From contig JAPLRU010000091.1 of the NCBI GenBank assembly GCA_026399025.1, positions 1-64,000 of the forward strand: a DNA stretch of 64,000 bases, given 5' to 3'. A model generated the notes under the pieces. That model was not told the DNA's origin and made no database searches. It saw only the letters and a program-made list of their open reading frames with translations. How positions within the stretch are numbered: position 1 is the first letter of the stretch; each line of letters opens with the position of its first letter. The position numbers were made by a program, and so were the translations under genes. Shown in pieces: positions 26,005 to 35,163 of the stretch. This DNA comes from Methylobacter sp. (GTDB lineage: Bacteria; Pseudomonadota; Gammaproteobacteria; Methylococcales; Methylomonadaceae).

Positions 26005-26251
26005 TACTATTCCTTTGATAAATGGGTTTTACACTGGTTGATGCAGAATCAATTATAAAATTTTATCCTTTCTATCTAGCATAAATTCTCTTATGCAATT
26101 GATTGTGAAGGGGGTATCTCTATTGTCTGTCGCTCAATCAGAAGCTGTTCACGCACATTGGCCCGAGTCCCATAGACCGAGCAACAGCTTTTCATTGCCC
26201 GACATTTACATACATAAAAATATCGGGCATAAACAGCTTCCCCAGCCATTA
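26005..26251. other. Intergenic region between the NucS-like gene and the GH30 gene
   Basis: No gene is supported. A copy of the GCAACAGCTTTTC/TTGCCCG element lies at about 26178-26202, and GCCCGACATTT/AATATCGGGC forms an imperfect hairpin at about 26196-26230 just past the glycosidase stop. That hairpin may terminate the glycosidase transcript. Confidence 0.4.
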
Positions 26252-27598
26252 TTAAAAAACAAAAGTCTTGATTCCACGAGCCGGTATTGAGGTTTTAGCC
26301 TGTAATTCCTGGCTCTTTAGCAGGAAGTCAATTGCCTGCTTGGTGCGGTTCAAGACCACTACGGCCACGCTCCCATCGCTATTCAAAAATGCGGTGACCT
26401 CAAGGCTGTCCAAAGTTTTGGCGCAGACCACCCGGCGAGCCCCCGGCCGGATGAATCGGGAGAAATGACCGATGTAATAATAAGAACTTTGATAGTGTAT
26501 TTCTCCGGCTTGGGTGTCGGCAATAATCGGCGCGCTGCAAAAATTACCGACATGGTTGGGGCCGCCCGTTTCATCCAGAACCAGGTTCCAGTCCACCCAT
26601 GCCTCGGTCCAGCGGTTAAGATCGTTTATCATCGAATGGGCATAACGCTCTCCGGTATCCCACGAACCGAGATGCGGCCCGGCTTCCTGACAACCCTCGG
26701 TGAAAATAAGGTGTTTGTCGGGATAGGCGTCATGAGTCAGTTGCACGTTGTCGAAATGATCCCCGCAATACCAATGAAAACCGACGCCCCAAACATAATG
26801 CGCGGCTTTTGGATCGTCAAAAACAACCTTGGCGCGCTCGAACAAGCGGTCGCGATTGTGGTCCCAGACAATCACTTTCACATTGCCAAGCCCGGCATCA
26901 TGCAGGGTTGGACCTAGGTGATCCCTGACAAAATCCCGCTCTTCTTCGCCGGTATAAATACAGGAATCCCAAGTTTGCGTGGCTTCCGGCTCGTTTTGCA
27001 CGGTCAGTCCCCAAATCGGTATACCCTCCTGCCCGTATTCTTGAATGTAACGGACATAGTAATCCGCCCAGGCTTGACGATATTCCGACTTAAGCTTGCC
27101 GCCGTTATTCATCATGCCGTTAGTTTTCATCCAGGCCGGAGGGCTCCACGGCGAAGCGAACAGTTTTAACTTGCCGCCGGACAAATCGATGGCCTCGCGA
27201 ATCATCGGAATCAGCGCTTGCCGGTCGTGCTCAATGCTGAAATGCTTAAGTTCTACATCGCCGTCCACTTCGGTATAGGCATAATTTCCCAGCGAGAAAT
27301 CGCAGCTGTTGATATGGGTTCGGCATAAGCTATAGGCATTGCCGGTGTCCGGCGAGAAATAGGCTTGCAGAACTTCTTGCCGTAAGTCGGGCGGCATTTT
27401 GTCCAAGGTTACCGCAGCCGCTTCGGTGAAAGCGCCTCCGAAGCCCTGAATTTCCTGAAACTTAACGGTCGTGTCTATGAACACGGAGGGACCCGAAAAA
27501 TCCGTGGCGGGTTCGAACGCTATCGGCTCCAGTTCTGACAGTCGATAGGCTGTGTCATGAGCGGTACAAAATTGCTTTACCAAGCGCTGTTTTGTCAT
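26252..27598 (-). CDS. Family GH30 glycoside hydrolase, cytoplasmic
   Basis: A 448-residue glucosylceramidase-like retaining glycosidase. Family GH30 text is clear: FQEIQGFGGAFTEAAA, SPWSPPAWMKTNG, the acid/base glutamate in LTVQNEPEA (Glu203) and the nucleophile in LIFTEGCQE (Glu301), followed by GGPNH and the C-terminal beta-domain. There is no signal peptide, so it should act inside the cell, unlike many GH30 enzymes. The substrate cannot be read from the sequence; beta-glucosides are likely for this branch. GGAG lies nine bases before the ATG. No other carbohydrate gene is adjacent; truC is 28 bp upstream on the same strand. Confidence 0.88.
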   Translation of the reverse strand: MTKQRLVKQFCTAHDTAYRLSELEPIAFEPATDFSGPSVFIDTTVKFQEIQGFGGAFTEAAAVTLDKMPPDLRQEVLQAYFSPDTGNAYSLCRTHINSCDFSLGNYAYTEVDGDVELKHFSIEHDRQALIPMIREAIDLSGGKLKLFASPWSPPAWMKTNGMMNNGGKLKSEYRQAWADYYVRYIQEYGQEGIPIWGLTVQNEPEATQTWDSCIYTGEEERDFVRDHLGPTLHDAGLGNVKVIVWDHNRDRLFERAKVVFDDPKAAHYVWGVGFHWYCGDHFDNVQLTHDAYPDKHLIFTEGCQEAGPHLGSWDTGERYAHSMINDLNRWTEAWVDWNLVLDETGGPNHVGNFCSAPIIADTQAGEIHYQSSYYYIGHFSRFIRPGARRVVCAKTLDSLEVTAFLNSDGSVAVVVLNRTKQAIDFLLKSQELQAKTSIPARGIKTFVF

Positions 27599-27625
27599 GT
27601 TGCTAACTCCATTTGTTGAGTGTTG

Positions 27626-28399
27626 CTAAGAATACGCATGGTCTAAATTCCAGTTAAGTTCCGTCACAATCCGGCTAAAACCCGCATTCAACGGCGCTTG
27701 AATTTCCAACCGTTGTCCCGTAACAGGATGCGGAAAATTGAGCTGAGTCGAAGCCAGCAACAGTTGCCGGCAGTTTAATTGTTGCCGAAAAAAATCGTTG
27801 TGCTTGCCATCCCCATGCGTGGTGTCGCCGATAATCGGATGAAAAATATGCTTTAAATGCCGCCGCAGTTGATGTTTGCGCCCCGTTTTCGGCGAAAGCT
27901 GTAATAACGAATAACGACTGGTCGGGTAACGTCCCACCGCAAACGGTAATTCCACGGTGGCAAGACGGCGATAATGGGTAATTGCGGGTTGGGCGGCTTT
28001 ATCCTGTTGTGCCAAACGGTCGGTCATTTTATCCAGTTGCTCCTGTAACGGATAATCGATAATCGCCCGCTCAGCGCTGTAACCGCGCACGACGGCCAGA
28101 TAGGTTTTTTCCACGCTATCGGCCATGAAGATGGTCATCATTTTTCGGGCAATTTCCGGATTTAACGCAAACACCAACACGCCGGCGGTGGGTTTGTCCA
28201 GACGATGGAGCGGAAATACTCTTTGTCCCAGTTGGTCGCGTAACAATTGCACCGCAAAGCGCGTTTCATGGCGGTCGATGTCCGACCTATGCACCAACAA
28301 TCCTGCCGGTTTGTTGATTGCCACCAGAAATTCGTCCCGGTATAAGACAGGCAAGTTCGAATCGAGCTCCGAGTTTGGCATTATTTCAGTCGTGTTCAA
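27626..28399 (-). CDS. truC: tRNA pseudouridine(65) synthase TruC
   Basis: RluA-family pseudouridine synthase, 257 aa, that modifies U65 of some tRNAs. The catalytic motif HRLDKPTAGVLVF is present (the catalytic aspartate follows HRL), as are VLYRDEFLVAINKPAGLLVHRS and GRKHQLRRHLKHIFHPIIGDTTHGDGKHN, which are typical of TruC. There is no S4 RNA-binding domain, as expected for TruC rather than RluC/D. It could be another RluA subfamily member, but the HRSDIDRHE and RRHLKH text favours TruC. It probably shares a transcript with the GH30 gene. Confidence 0.88.
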   Translation of the reverse strand: MNTTEIMPNSELDSNLPVLYRDEFLVAINKPAGLLVHRSDIDRHETRFAVQLLRDQLGQRVFPLHRLDKPTAGVLVFALNPEIARKMMTIFMADSVEKTYLAVVRGYSAERAIIDYPLQEQLDKMTDRLAQQDKAAQPAITHYRRLATVELPFAVGRYPTSRYSLLQLSPKTGRKHQLRRHLKHIFHPIIGDTTHGDGKHNDFFRQQLNCRQLLLASTQLNFPHPVTGQRLEIQAPLNAGFSRIVTELNWNLDHAYS

Positions 28400-28550
28400 A
28401 ATGGCTCCACTTTATAGCCGTGTTGATGTAATTGCGTTAACTAAATAAAAATGTAAAAAAATTGCATTTTGTTGTTTTTTAACGATATTTCACAGAAAGC
28501 GAACTGATCTGTCGTTTAGTTATTGTGCATCAAAACTATTTGCCCGCGTA

Positions 28551-30866
28551 TCAAACGCTACGGGCCGCCGCAATGACTGCTTGGCCTAATGCCAAACCGC
28601 CGTCGTTCATCGGATAGCGCTGCGGCGACAGTACGGTTTTGCCGCTTTGTTGCAATCGCACGGACACCGCTTCCAACAATAAACGGTTTTGAAACACGCC
28701 ACCGCTAAGCACTACGCTGTCGGCGCCGGTTTGAACACTGAGTTCGTGCAGCAACTCGACTGTCGCGGCCGCCAAGCTGTGATGGATGCGCGCGGCAATG
28801 CGGGCTTTATCGGCTCCGCGCTTTAGCTCGTCCAACACCGCCAGCCATAGCCCTTGCCAGCTTAGCACCGGCAAATCTCCGTTGCGGATAAGCGAACAAG
28901 CTTGCGGATACGGTTGTTCTTCGGCAAACAACGGCGTTGCCAGAGTTTCCAGCGCAATTGCGGCTTGGCCTTCGTAATGGACATGCTCGCTATGCAAACC
29001 GAGCGCGGCGGCGAAAGCATCGAACCAGCGGCCGCAGGAGGTGCTGGGCGGCGAGTTCAGATTCTTGGAAATCATGGTCGCCAGCATCGAGACCGGCTTG
29101 TTCGCCAGCAGCTTGATGATGTCCAGATCGGCATAATCCTGTTGCAGCGTTTGCCAATCGAAATAATGCAGCAGTTGCGCATAGGTATTGCGCCAGGGCT
29201 CGCGCATGGCTTGACTGCCGCCGGGCAAGGCAACGGCTTGAAAATGACCGACTCGGCGGTAACTTTTATAATCGCCCAACAGAAATTCGCCGCCCCATAA
29301 GGTGCCGTCGTCGCCCAAACCTAAGCCGTCGAAAATGACCGCCAACACCGGCGCTGCGTTCAAAGTAATGCCGTGCTCAGCCAAGCAAGCGGCCAAATGG
29401 GCATGATGATGTTGCACCGGCACGACATCCGCCGCTTCGGTTTCGGCCAGCGCTTGCCCGTATTGGCTCGATAAATAGCCGGGATGAGGGTCAACCGCGA
29501 TATGCTTTGGCTTAAAATCGTAAAGATTTCTATACAAATCGATAGCGTTGCGGTAATCGCGCTGAACCGCAACATGCTCCAAATCGCCGACATGCTGGGC
29601 AACAATGGCTTGACCGTTTTTCAGCAAGCAGAAACTGTTCTTAAGCTCCGCCCCCATCGCCAAAACATCACAGGCCTGTTCGAAACCGGACGGCAACGCC
29701 AACGCTTCCGGGCTGTAACCGCGCGCCCGGCGCAGCAAGCGCATCCGGCCGCCCATCAAGCGCATGACCGAATCATCCAGCCGATTGACAATAGCCCGAT
29801 CATGCAACAGCAGGTAATCGGCTATGTGGGTCAGTTTTTCCCGTGCCTCGTCGTTATCCGTACATTGCGGCTCGTCGCTGATATTGCCCGAAGTCAATAC
29901 GATAGGCGTAGACAAATGCTGCAATAACAGCGTGTGCAACGGCGTGTAAGGCAACATAAAACCGAGCTTGTCATCGTCCGGCGCGACGCCCGGCGCAAGC
30001 GTTTCACCTGTCGCTTGCAGCAATACAATCGGCGCGGCTTTGTCGTTCAAAGCGCGTATTTCTGCCTCATGCATCCGAGCATAACGGCCAATCATGCTCA
30101 TATCCGCCATTAGCGCAAACGGTTTGGCATAACGTCGCTTACGTTCGCGCAAGCGGCTGACGGCGACCTCATCGACCGCATTGCAGGCCAGATGAAAACC
30201 GCCCAAGCCTTTGATTGCAACAATGCAGCCTTGCCGGATCAATTCGGCCGCCTGTTTTAGCGGGTCGGCGCAATTTAATTGCTCTCCGCGCTGATCTTCC
30301 AACCAAACGTGAGGACCGCAATCCGGGCAACAATTAGCTTGAGCATGGAAGCGGCGGTCGGCTGGGTCGTCGTATTCCTGCCCGCAGTGCGGGCACATCG
30401 GAAATTCGGCCATGCTGGTATAGCAGCGGTCGTAAGGCACGCGCCGGATAATCGACAGTCGCGGCCCGCAATGGGTGCAGTTGGTAAATGGGTAACGGTA
30501 CCGGCGATTGCCGGGATCGGCGATTTCAGTCAGACAGTCCGGGCAAGTGGCGGCATCCGCGGTAACAGGCGTTTGCACGGCGCTGTGTTGACGGCTGGCG
30601 ACGATACGGAATTGATTGCTATCCTGCATCGTGTCCAGCGCTTCGGTCTCCAAGCTGTCAAGCTTCGCCAGCGGCGGCAGTTGCAGGGGAATTTGCCGGA
30701 TAAAAGCGTCAAGGTCTTGGTCAGTGCCGAAAGCATGAATCATCACGCCTTGCTCGTCGTTCCAGACTTCTCCGGTCAACCTATGTTGCCGGGCCAGACG
30801 CCAGATCGTCGGCCTGAAACCGACGCCCTGAACAATGCCGCGAACCCGAATCGCTTTGCCGGACAT
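28551..30866 (-). CDS. hypF: Carbamoyltransferase HypF
   Basis: Makes the carbamoyl group that becomes cyanide ligands of [NiFe] hydrogenase. I chose the ATG at 30866, which overlaps the hypE stop by one base (TAATG); 771 aa, normal length. Domains in order: acylphosphatase (about 5-90, VRGIVQGVGFRPTIW), two zinc fingers (CPDC, CTHCG, CPHCG, CPDCG), YrdC-like domain (AAELIRQGCIVAIKGLGGFHLACNA, SGNISDEP), and a Kae1-like carbamoyltransferase domain (VPVQHHHAHLAACLAEH, VIFDGLGLGDDGTLWGGEF, SGGVFQN). All motifs are intact. Only hypE is next to it; hydrogenase and other hyp genes must lie elsewhere. Confidence 0.96.
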   Translation of the reverse strand: MSGKAIRVRGIVQGVGFRPTIWRLARQHRLTGEVWNDEQGVMIHAFGTDQDLDAFIRQIPLQLPPLAKLDSLETEALDTMQDSNQFRIVASRQHSAVQTPVTADAATCPDCLTEIADPGNRRYRYPFTNCTHCGPRLSIIRRVPYDRCYTSMAEFPMCPHCGQEYDDPADRRFHAQANCCPDCGPHVWLEDQRGEQLNCADPLKQAAELIRQGCIVAIKGLGGFHLACNAVDEVAVSRLRERKRRYAKPFALMADMSMIGRYARMHEAEIRALNDKAAPIVLLQATGETLAPGVAPDDDKLGFMLPYTPLHTLLLQHLSTPIVLTSGNISDEPQCTDNDEAREKLTHIADYLLLHDRAIVNRLDDSVMRLMGGRMRLLRRARGYSPEALALPSGFEQACDVLAMGAELKNSFCLLKNGQAIVAQHVGDLEHVAVQRDYRNAIDLYRNLYDFKPKHIAVDPHPGYLSSQYGQALAETEAADVVPVQHHHAHLAACLAEHGITLNAAPVLAVIFDGLGLGDDGTLWGGEFLLGDYKSYRRVGHFQAVALPGGSQAMREPWRNTYAQLLHYFDWQTLQQDYADLDIIKLLANKPVSMLATMISKNLNSPPSTSCGRWFDAFAAALGLHSEHVHYEGQAAIALETLATPLFAEEQPYPQACSLIRNGDLPVLSWQGLWLAVLDELKRGADKARIAARIHHSLAAATVELLHELSVQTGADSVVLSGGVFQNRLLLEAVSVRLQQSGKTVLSPQRYPMNDGGLALGQAVIAAARSV

Positions 30867-31909
30867 TAGCAAATACGCGGCAACTGCTCGCCGACCGGCC
30901 AATCGACAATACGCCGTCCGCCGAACGCGGTGTGCATTTGCACAAACCGGTGTTCATCGGCAATCACTTCGCCGATGATCGCGGCATCGCGGCCCAGCGG
31001 ATGGTGTCGCATCACCGCCAGCAAGGATTCGGCGACAGCGGCGGCGCAAATGCACACCAATTTGCCTTCATTGGCGACATATAAAGGGTCCAGGCCGAGA
31101 ATTTCGCAGGCGGCTTTGACTTCGGATTTCACCGGAATCCGGGCCTCGTCGATGACCATGCCGACGCCGGATTGCTGCGCCAACTCGTTTAATGCCGTTG
31201 CCAAACCGCCTCGGGTCGGATCGCGCAAACAATGAATATCGCCCGGCGCAACGGCAACCATGTCGGCAACCAAAGAATTCAATGCGGCGGAGTCGGAAAC
31301 AAGGGTGGTTTCGAATTGCAGGTTTTCCCGCCCGGCCATGATCGCGACGCCGTGATCGCCAATCGAGCCGCTGATTAAAATCGCACAGCCCGGTTGGGCG
31401 CGGTCGCCGGAGATGTTGACGCCTTCAGGCACAATACCGACGCCGGTGGTGTTGATAAATACGCCGTCGCCTTTACCGCGCTCCACGACTTTGGTGTCGC
31501 CGGTGACGATAGGCGTACCGGCGCGTTTAGCCGCGTCGGCCATGCCGATAACAATTTTTTCCAGATCGGCCAGCGGCAAGCCTTCTTCCAAAATAAAGCC
31601 CGCCGCCAAATACAGCGGTTGCGCTCCGGACATCGCCACATCGTTAACGGTGCCGTGCACCGCCAGCGAGCCGATTTCCCCGCCCGGAAAAAACAGCGGC
31701 GAAATCACATAACTGTCGGTACTGATAGCCAGCCGTCCTGCCGGTACGGTGAAAATGGCCTGATCGTTATGCTGTCTCAGGAGGTCGTTATCGAAATGCT
31801 TGATAAATAATTGATCGATCAACTGGGCCATCGCCTTTCCCCCACCGCCGTGGCTTAGATCGACTTTGCCGGTTGATATATTTAATTTTGTTTTATAAGG
31901 ATTTACCAT
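30866..31909 (-). CDS. hypE: Hydrogenase maturation protein HypE
   Basis: Receives the carbamoyl group from HypF on its C-terminal cysteine and dehydrates it to thiocyanate, the source of the CN ligand of [NiFe] hydrogenase. The 347-residue chain has LSHGGGGKAMAQLIDQLF at the start, DPTRGGLATALNELAQQSG, and ends PRIC, the exact C-terminal motif carrying the reactive cysteine. AIR synthase-like fold, ATP-binding. The gene leads a two-gene operon with hypF, whose start overlaps this stop. Confidence 0.97.
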   Translation of the reverse strand: MVNPYKTKLNISTGKVDLSHGGGGKAMAQLIDQLFIKHFDNDLLRQHNDQAIFTVPAGRLAISTDSYVISPLFFPGGEIGSLAVHGTVNDVAMSGAQPLYLAAGFILEEGLPLADLEKIVIGMADAAKRAGTPIVTGDTKVVERGKGDGVFINTTGVGIVPEGVNISGDRAQPGCAILISGSIGDHGVAIMAGRENLQFETTLVSDSAALNSLVADMVAVAPGDIHCLRDPTRGGLATALNELAQQSGVGMVIDEARIPVKSEVKAACEILGLDPLYVANEGKLVCICAAAVAESLLAVMRHHPLGRDAAIIGEVIADEHRFVQMHTAFGGRRIVDWPVGEQLPRIC

Positions 31910-32141
31910 AAAAATGATTATTCAGCTTGAGATGTTATAAGAATAGAATACGGATGATAGGGGCTGCCAATGCGTCATCCTATACTTTGGATTTTCCAAA
32001 GGCAAAGATGTACAAAGTTTAAACACGGAAGTTTTGCTCCTATACTTAATTTGGCTTTTCGCTTAAGGCAAGCATAGACAGTATCCAAACTAAACCATCC
32101 TATCTCAAGTTGAAAACTTTAATCCATAACAGAGGTTAACC
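31910..32141. other. Divergent intergenic region hypE / DUF6748 gene
   Basis: A 232-bp region that must carry the promoters of two divergent genes. I see AT-rich text but no operator or riboswitch I can name. Confidence 0.4.
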
Positions 32142-32855
32142 ATGAAAACCCGTATAAGCACATTGACTCCGATACTGCTGAGTTTTTTAATTTCATCCAC
32201 TGCGTTTACCCAAGAAGCGAGTGTCGACACCGTTAAAATAACGAACAATTCAAAATCGACTTCAGCGGACAGTGGCTTCGATCAACAAGGTTACTATACT
32301 TTTCGGCCGGATTTACGCAAGTGCATGTCGCCGGTATGCGGCGGTTTTTTTGTCAAAGCGGTCAATCAAAAACTGACTCGTTGCGCAAACGGCCGTCGCC
32401 AAGCGGAATGCTATGTCGCATCGTTAAGCAACCGAAAAAACTTCGATATGAGTTCGGCGGTCCTTGTTCAAGGCGCTATTAAACCCAAAACTTACCCAGA
32501 ATTCGGCAATCTTGGGATCTTTGCCGTGGCGGCGGCCTTCAGCTCCGCGACCGAAACTATCGGAGAACAACTTTTTGTCGGTCTTGAAAACAACGGGATT
32601 GTCTGCATAACCACGCCTTGTTTTTCAGTTGATCAATATTTATTGAATGGAAAAAAGATTCGAGCCATTTCCGCTATTGATTTGGAAGCCGTCGGCGCCT
32701 CGGACGAGCTTTTAGGTGAGGCCAGATCGATTATAGATAGCGGCGAAGTATTGATAGCTTCCGGTGTCAATCGGCAAACCGAAGAGGTCGGGGGAAAAGG
32801 CGTGGCTTTTGTCGCTGAGCGGTTTTATTTGCCGATTAAGGCTGAAATCAAGTAA
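32142..32855 (+). CDS. Secreted DUF6748-like protein
   Basis: A 237-residue protein with a signal peptide (MKTRISTLTPILLSFLISSTAFTQ, likely cut near residue 23). The mature part opens with YYTFRPDLRKCMSPVCGGFFVKAVN, the text of DUF6748, a family of cysteine-paired exported proteins common in myxobacteria and other environmental bacteria. Further cysteines (LTRCANGRRQAECYV, VCITTPCFS) come in pairs, so disulfides are likely. Function unknown. It has an AGAGG ribosome site and its own promoter region, and it ends in a bidirectional hairpin facing pqqE. Confidence 0.7.
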   Translation: MKTRISTLTPILLSFLISSTAFTQEASVDTVKITNNSKSTSADSGFDQQGYYTFRPDLRKCMSPVCGGFFVKAVNQKLTRCANGRRQAECYVASLSNRKNFDMSSAVLVQGAIKPKTYPEFGNLGIFAVAAAFSSATETIGEQLFVGLENNGIVCITTPCFSVDQYLLNGKKIRAISAIDLEAVGASDELLGEARSIIDSGEVLIASGVNRQTEEVGGKGVAFVAERFYLPIKAEIK

Positions 32856-32890
32856 GTGAATTCGCAAAAAATAAACGACAAATACAAGGA

Positions 32891-32925
32891 AACGCCGATG
32901 CCGTGTCATTTGCGGCATCGGCGTT
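32891..32925. terminator. Bidirectional terminator hairpin between the DUF6748 gene and pqqE
   Basis: Perfect 13-bp arms AACGCCGATGCCG (32891-32903) and CGGCATCGGCGTT (32913-32925) with a nine-base loop, placed between convergent genes. The T-tract is weak on the plus strand and short on the minus strand. Confidence 0.7.
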
Positions 32926-32987
32926 CTATTCCGGGTTGATTCATCCTGTCGTTTATTTATTGAGAGACCTTATTTATCTGAAAACTA

Positions 32988-34115
32988 TTAAGACAACAAC
33001 CGCGAATTTTTGCTGTTACGGAAAATCAGCGGTTTTTCATTGTCAGCCAAAGCGCTTGCCTTGGCTGAATCGATAGCTTCCTGAATGACATGATGATTGG
33101 GCGATTTGCTGCATACCGGGTCGGCAGCATACATATCGCCACTCAACAAATAAGCTTGGCAACGGCAACCGCCGAAATCTTTTTCTTTTTCATCGCAGCT
33201 GCTGCACGGCTCTTTCATCCATTCAAAACCGCGGAAAAAATTGAAGGTTTTGGATTCGTTCCAAATTTGCTCGATGCTGTAGTCTTTGACATTAGGGCAA
33301 TCCAGTCCCGGCAGTTCGCGGGCCGAATGACAAGGCAAGGCTACCCCGTCCGGCGCGATGGTTAAAAAGGTTGTAGCCCAGCCGTTCATGCAGGCTTTCG
33401 GCCGGTCTTCATAAAAATCCGGTACGACATAATAGATTTTCATCTTACCTTCGACTTTTTCTTTGAAAGCCTGAGCGATTTGCTCGGCCTGGTCGAATTG
33501 TGCTTTAGTCGGCAGTAATAAATCGCGGTTGGCATGGGCCCAGCCGTAATATTGGGTGTTCGCCAGTTCCAGGTAATCAGCGCCCAATTCTTCAGCCATT
33601 TCCAGGATTTGCGGCATTTGATGGATGTTTTCGCGGTGTATGACCACGCACAACACCATCGGATAGCCGTGTTTTTTGACCAGATGGGCGACGTCTTTTT
33701 TGTGTTCGAATGAGGCGGTGCCTGCAATATGGTCGTTCAGTTCTTGAGTGCTGGCCTGGATGCTGACTTGAATATGATCCAGCCCGGCTTCTTTCAGTTG
33801 AACGATTTTTTCTTCGGTCAGTCCGTAGCCCGAGGTGATCAGGTTGGAATAATAGCCCAAGTCCCTGGCGTGCTTGACCAGCTCGGGCAGGTCTTTGCGG
33901 GTTAACGGTTCGCCGCCGGAAAAGCCTAATTGCACCGCGCCCATTTTACGGGCTTGGGTCAGTACGCGCTTCCAGTCCTCGGTATCCAGTTCGGATTGGT
34001 ATTTCGCATAATCAATCGGATTGGCGCAATAAGGGCATTGCAACGGGCAGGCATAAGTCAGTTCCGCCAGCAGCCAGCGCGGCGGGGTGATGTTAATTTT
34101 GTTGGATCCAGCCAT
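32988..34115 (-). CDS. pqqE: PqqA peptide cyclase (radical SAM) PqqE
   Basis: Radical SAM enzyme that links Glu and Tyr of PqqA as the first step of PQQ synthesis. 375 aa. The SAM cluster motif is CPLQCPYC (CxxxCxxC, residues 23-30), followed by GFSGGEPLTRKDLPELV. The C-terminal SPASM region carries the expected cysteines (PKACMNGW, LPCHSARELPGLDCP, CSSCDEKEKDFGGCRCQAY, DPVCSKSPNH). The start overlaps pqqD by 23 bases, so the two are translationally coupled, in line with PqqD being the peptide chaperone bound by PqqE. Last gene of the pqq locus. Confidence 0.97.
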   Translation of the reverse strand: MAGSNKINITPPRWLLAELTYACPLQCPYCANPIDYAKYQSELDTEDWKRVLTQARKMGAVQLGFSGGEPLTRKDLPELVKHARDLGYYSNLITSGYGLTEEKIVQLKEAGLDHIQVSIQASTQELNDHIAGTASFEHKKDVAHLVKKHGYPMVLCVVIHRENIHQMPQILEMAEELGADYLELANTQYYGWAHANRDLLLPTKAQFDQAEQIAQAFKEKVEGKMKIYYVVPDFYEDRPKACMNGWATTFLTIAPDGVALPCHSARELPGLDCPNVKDYSIEQIWNESKTFNFFRGFEWMKEPCSSCDEKEKDFGGCRCQAYLLSGDMYAADPVCSKSPNHHVIQEAIDSAKASALADNEKPLIFRNSKNSRLLS

Positions 34116-34365
34116 TTTTTAAAGCAACCTCTAGGAAAGCGGTGATGTCGTTTGCAATACCTGTCGTGGCAAATTTCTGTTCCAAATCGCTGACGATCTG
34201 GGCAAGGTTGCGAGTACCGTCGCAACATTTCAGGATTTCTGCGGAACTTTGGTTGAGTTCCACCATGCCTTCAGGATAGAGAATAACGTTTTTTTGCTGG
34301 GCTTCTTCCCATTGCAGGCGATGCATCGGGGAGAATTTGATAGTTTGGTTTGGGTTGATGGTCAT
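34093..34365 (-). CDS. pqqD: PqqA-binding chaperone PqqD
   Basis: A 90-residue RiPP recognition element that binds the PqqA peptide and presents it to PqqE. Text is typical: LQWEEAQQKNVILYPEGMVELNQSSAEILKCCDG, then LEQKFATTG and FLEVALKNGWI. It overlaps pqqE by 23 bases. On its 5' side it is separated from pqqC by about 2 kb of unrelated toxin/nuclease-type genes, whereas pqqC and pqqD are normally adjacent. Confidence 0.96.
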   Translation of the reverse strand: MTINPNQTIKFSPMHRLQWEEAQQKNVILYPEGMVELNQSSAEILKCCDGTRNLAQIVSDLEQKFATTGIANDITAFLEVALKNGWIQQN

Positions 34366-34432
34366 GTTTTTTACGTAGTTATCTGGATGGTTTTGAGCAA
34401 TAAGTACTCAGAGTGTTTGCCAATATTTTAAT

Positions 34433-34684
34433 TTATCGTTGAGCTAAAAATAACTGAGTCGCTAATTCTTCCCGGCTTATTGAAAAGTGATTGGCAATGT
34501 CGTTGAGAATGGCTGAAAAAGTACCTATTTTTAAAGGATCGTGTTGTGGAATAGTAATGTGATGCTCGCCGTTTTGTTGGGTGCTAAGGCGGATATGGCT
34601 GCCGTTTTGACGGCTGATTTCATAGCCCAAACCAGCGCGTTTTTTTGCCAATTCCAGTCCCGAAATATCTCGCGGCAATCTCAC
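34433..34684 (-). CDS. HicA-like mRNA interferase toxin
   Basis: An 83-residue HicA/YcfA-type protein: LPRDISGLELAKKRAGLGYEISRQNGSHIRLST, GEHHITIPQHDPLKIGTFSAILNDIA. The GSHIRL stretch holds the catalytic histidine of HicA. It overlaps the HicB-like gene by four bases and follows it, the less common order. The pair lies directly upstream of pqqD (67-bp gap). Confidence 0.8.
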   Translation of the reverse strand: MRLPRDISGLELAKKRAGLGYEISRQNGSHIRLSTQQNGEHHITIPQHDPLKIGTFSAILNDIANHFSISREELATQLFLAQR

Positions 34685-34887
34685 GCCGCAATAACTTGTT
34701 CGCGCACAAAATGCAGGCGTATCATTTTGGGCTTATCGGCAGCTTCAAAATGACAATCCACCGCCTCCCGTACTTTACGGTGCAAGTCATTGAGATCTTC
34801 GGCATCGGTAAAAATAGAAGCTTCCAATGCTCTTGCGATAAAACCGCCTTCCGGAGCGTCTTCAACTAAAAAGATAATTTCATGCAT
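34681..34887 (-). CDS. Small HicB-like antitoxin
   Basis: A 68-residue protein with the HicB-type partial RNase H fold: MHEIIFLVEDAPEGGFIARALEASIFTDAEDLNDL, HRKVREAVDCHF, IRLHFVREQV. It lacks a separate C-terminal DNA-binding domain. Relatives of this short form are sometimes mislabelled as a 2-oxoisovalerate dehydrogenase subunit. It couples to the HicA-like gene by a four-base overlap. Confidence 0.72.
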   Translation of the reverse strand: MHEIIFLVEDAPEGGFIARALEASIFTDAEDLNDLHRKVREAVDCHFEAADKPKMIRLHFVREQVIAA

Positions 34888-34920
34888 GATTAATATCCCA
34901 TTTTTAGGCGCGGTTTGATT

Positions 34921-35163
34921 TTATGCAGCGTGTTTTATGTCAGACAACAACATGCTTTCGATGCTCAAATGGTAATCCAATTCGGGCCATTCAATACCGC
35001 TGCCCTGGCAAATAAATTGATAGTTGGATAGCTGTTTTAATGAGGCTTCTTGCAGTTCCTTGTACCATGAGATTGGCATTAATATGACACGGTCATCCTC
35101 AAGCTCGACCCGCAAATAACGGCCATCAAAATGCACCGATTTACCTTTTGGTAAAATACTCAT
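34921..35163 (-). CDS. DUF2442-family protein
   Basis: An 80-residue protein of the DUF2442 family (VHFDGRYLRVELEDDRVILMPISWYKELQEAS, PELDYHLSIESML). I chose the ATG at 35163, which has GGAGATGG just upstream, over an earlier ATG at 35202. DUF2442 genes are regularly paired with DUF4160 genes, as here, in what look like small toxin-antitoxin modules. Function unproven. The start overlaps the DUF4160 stop by 23 bases. Confidence 0.75.
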   Translation of the reverse strand: MSILPKGKSVHFDGRYLRVELEDDRVILMPISWYKELQEASLKQLSNYQFICQGSGIEWPELDYHLSIESMLLSDIKHAA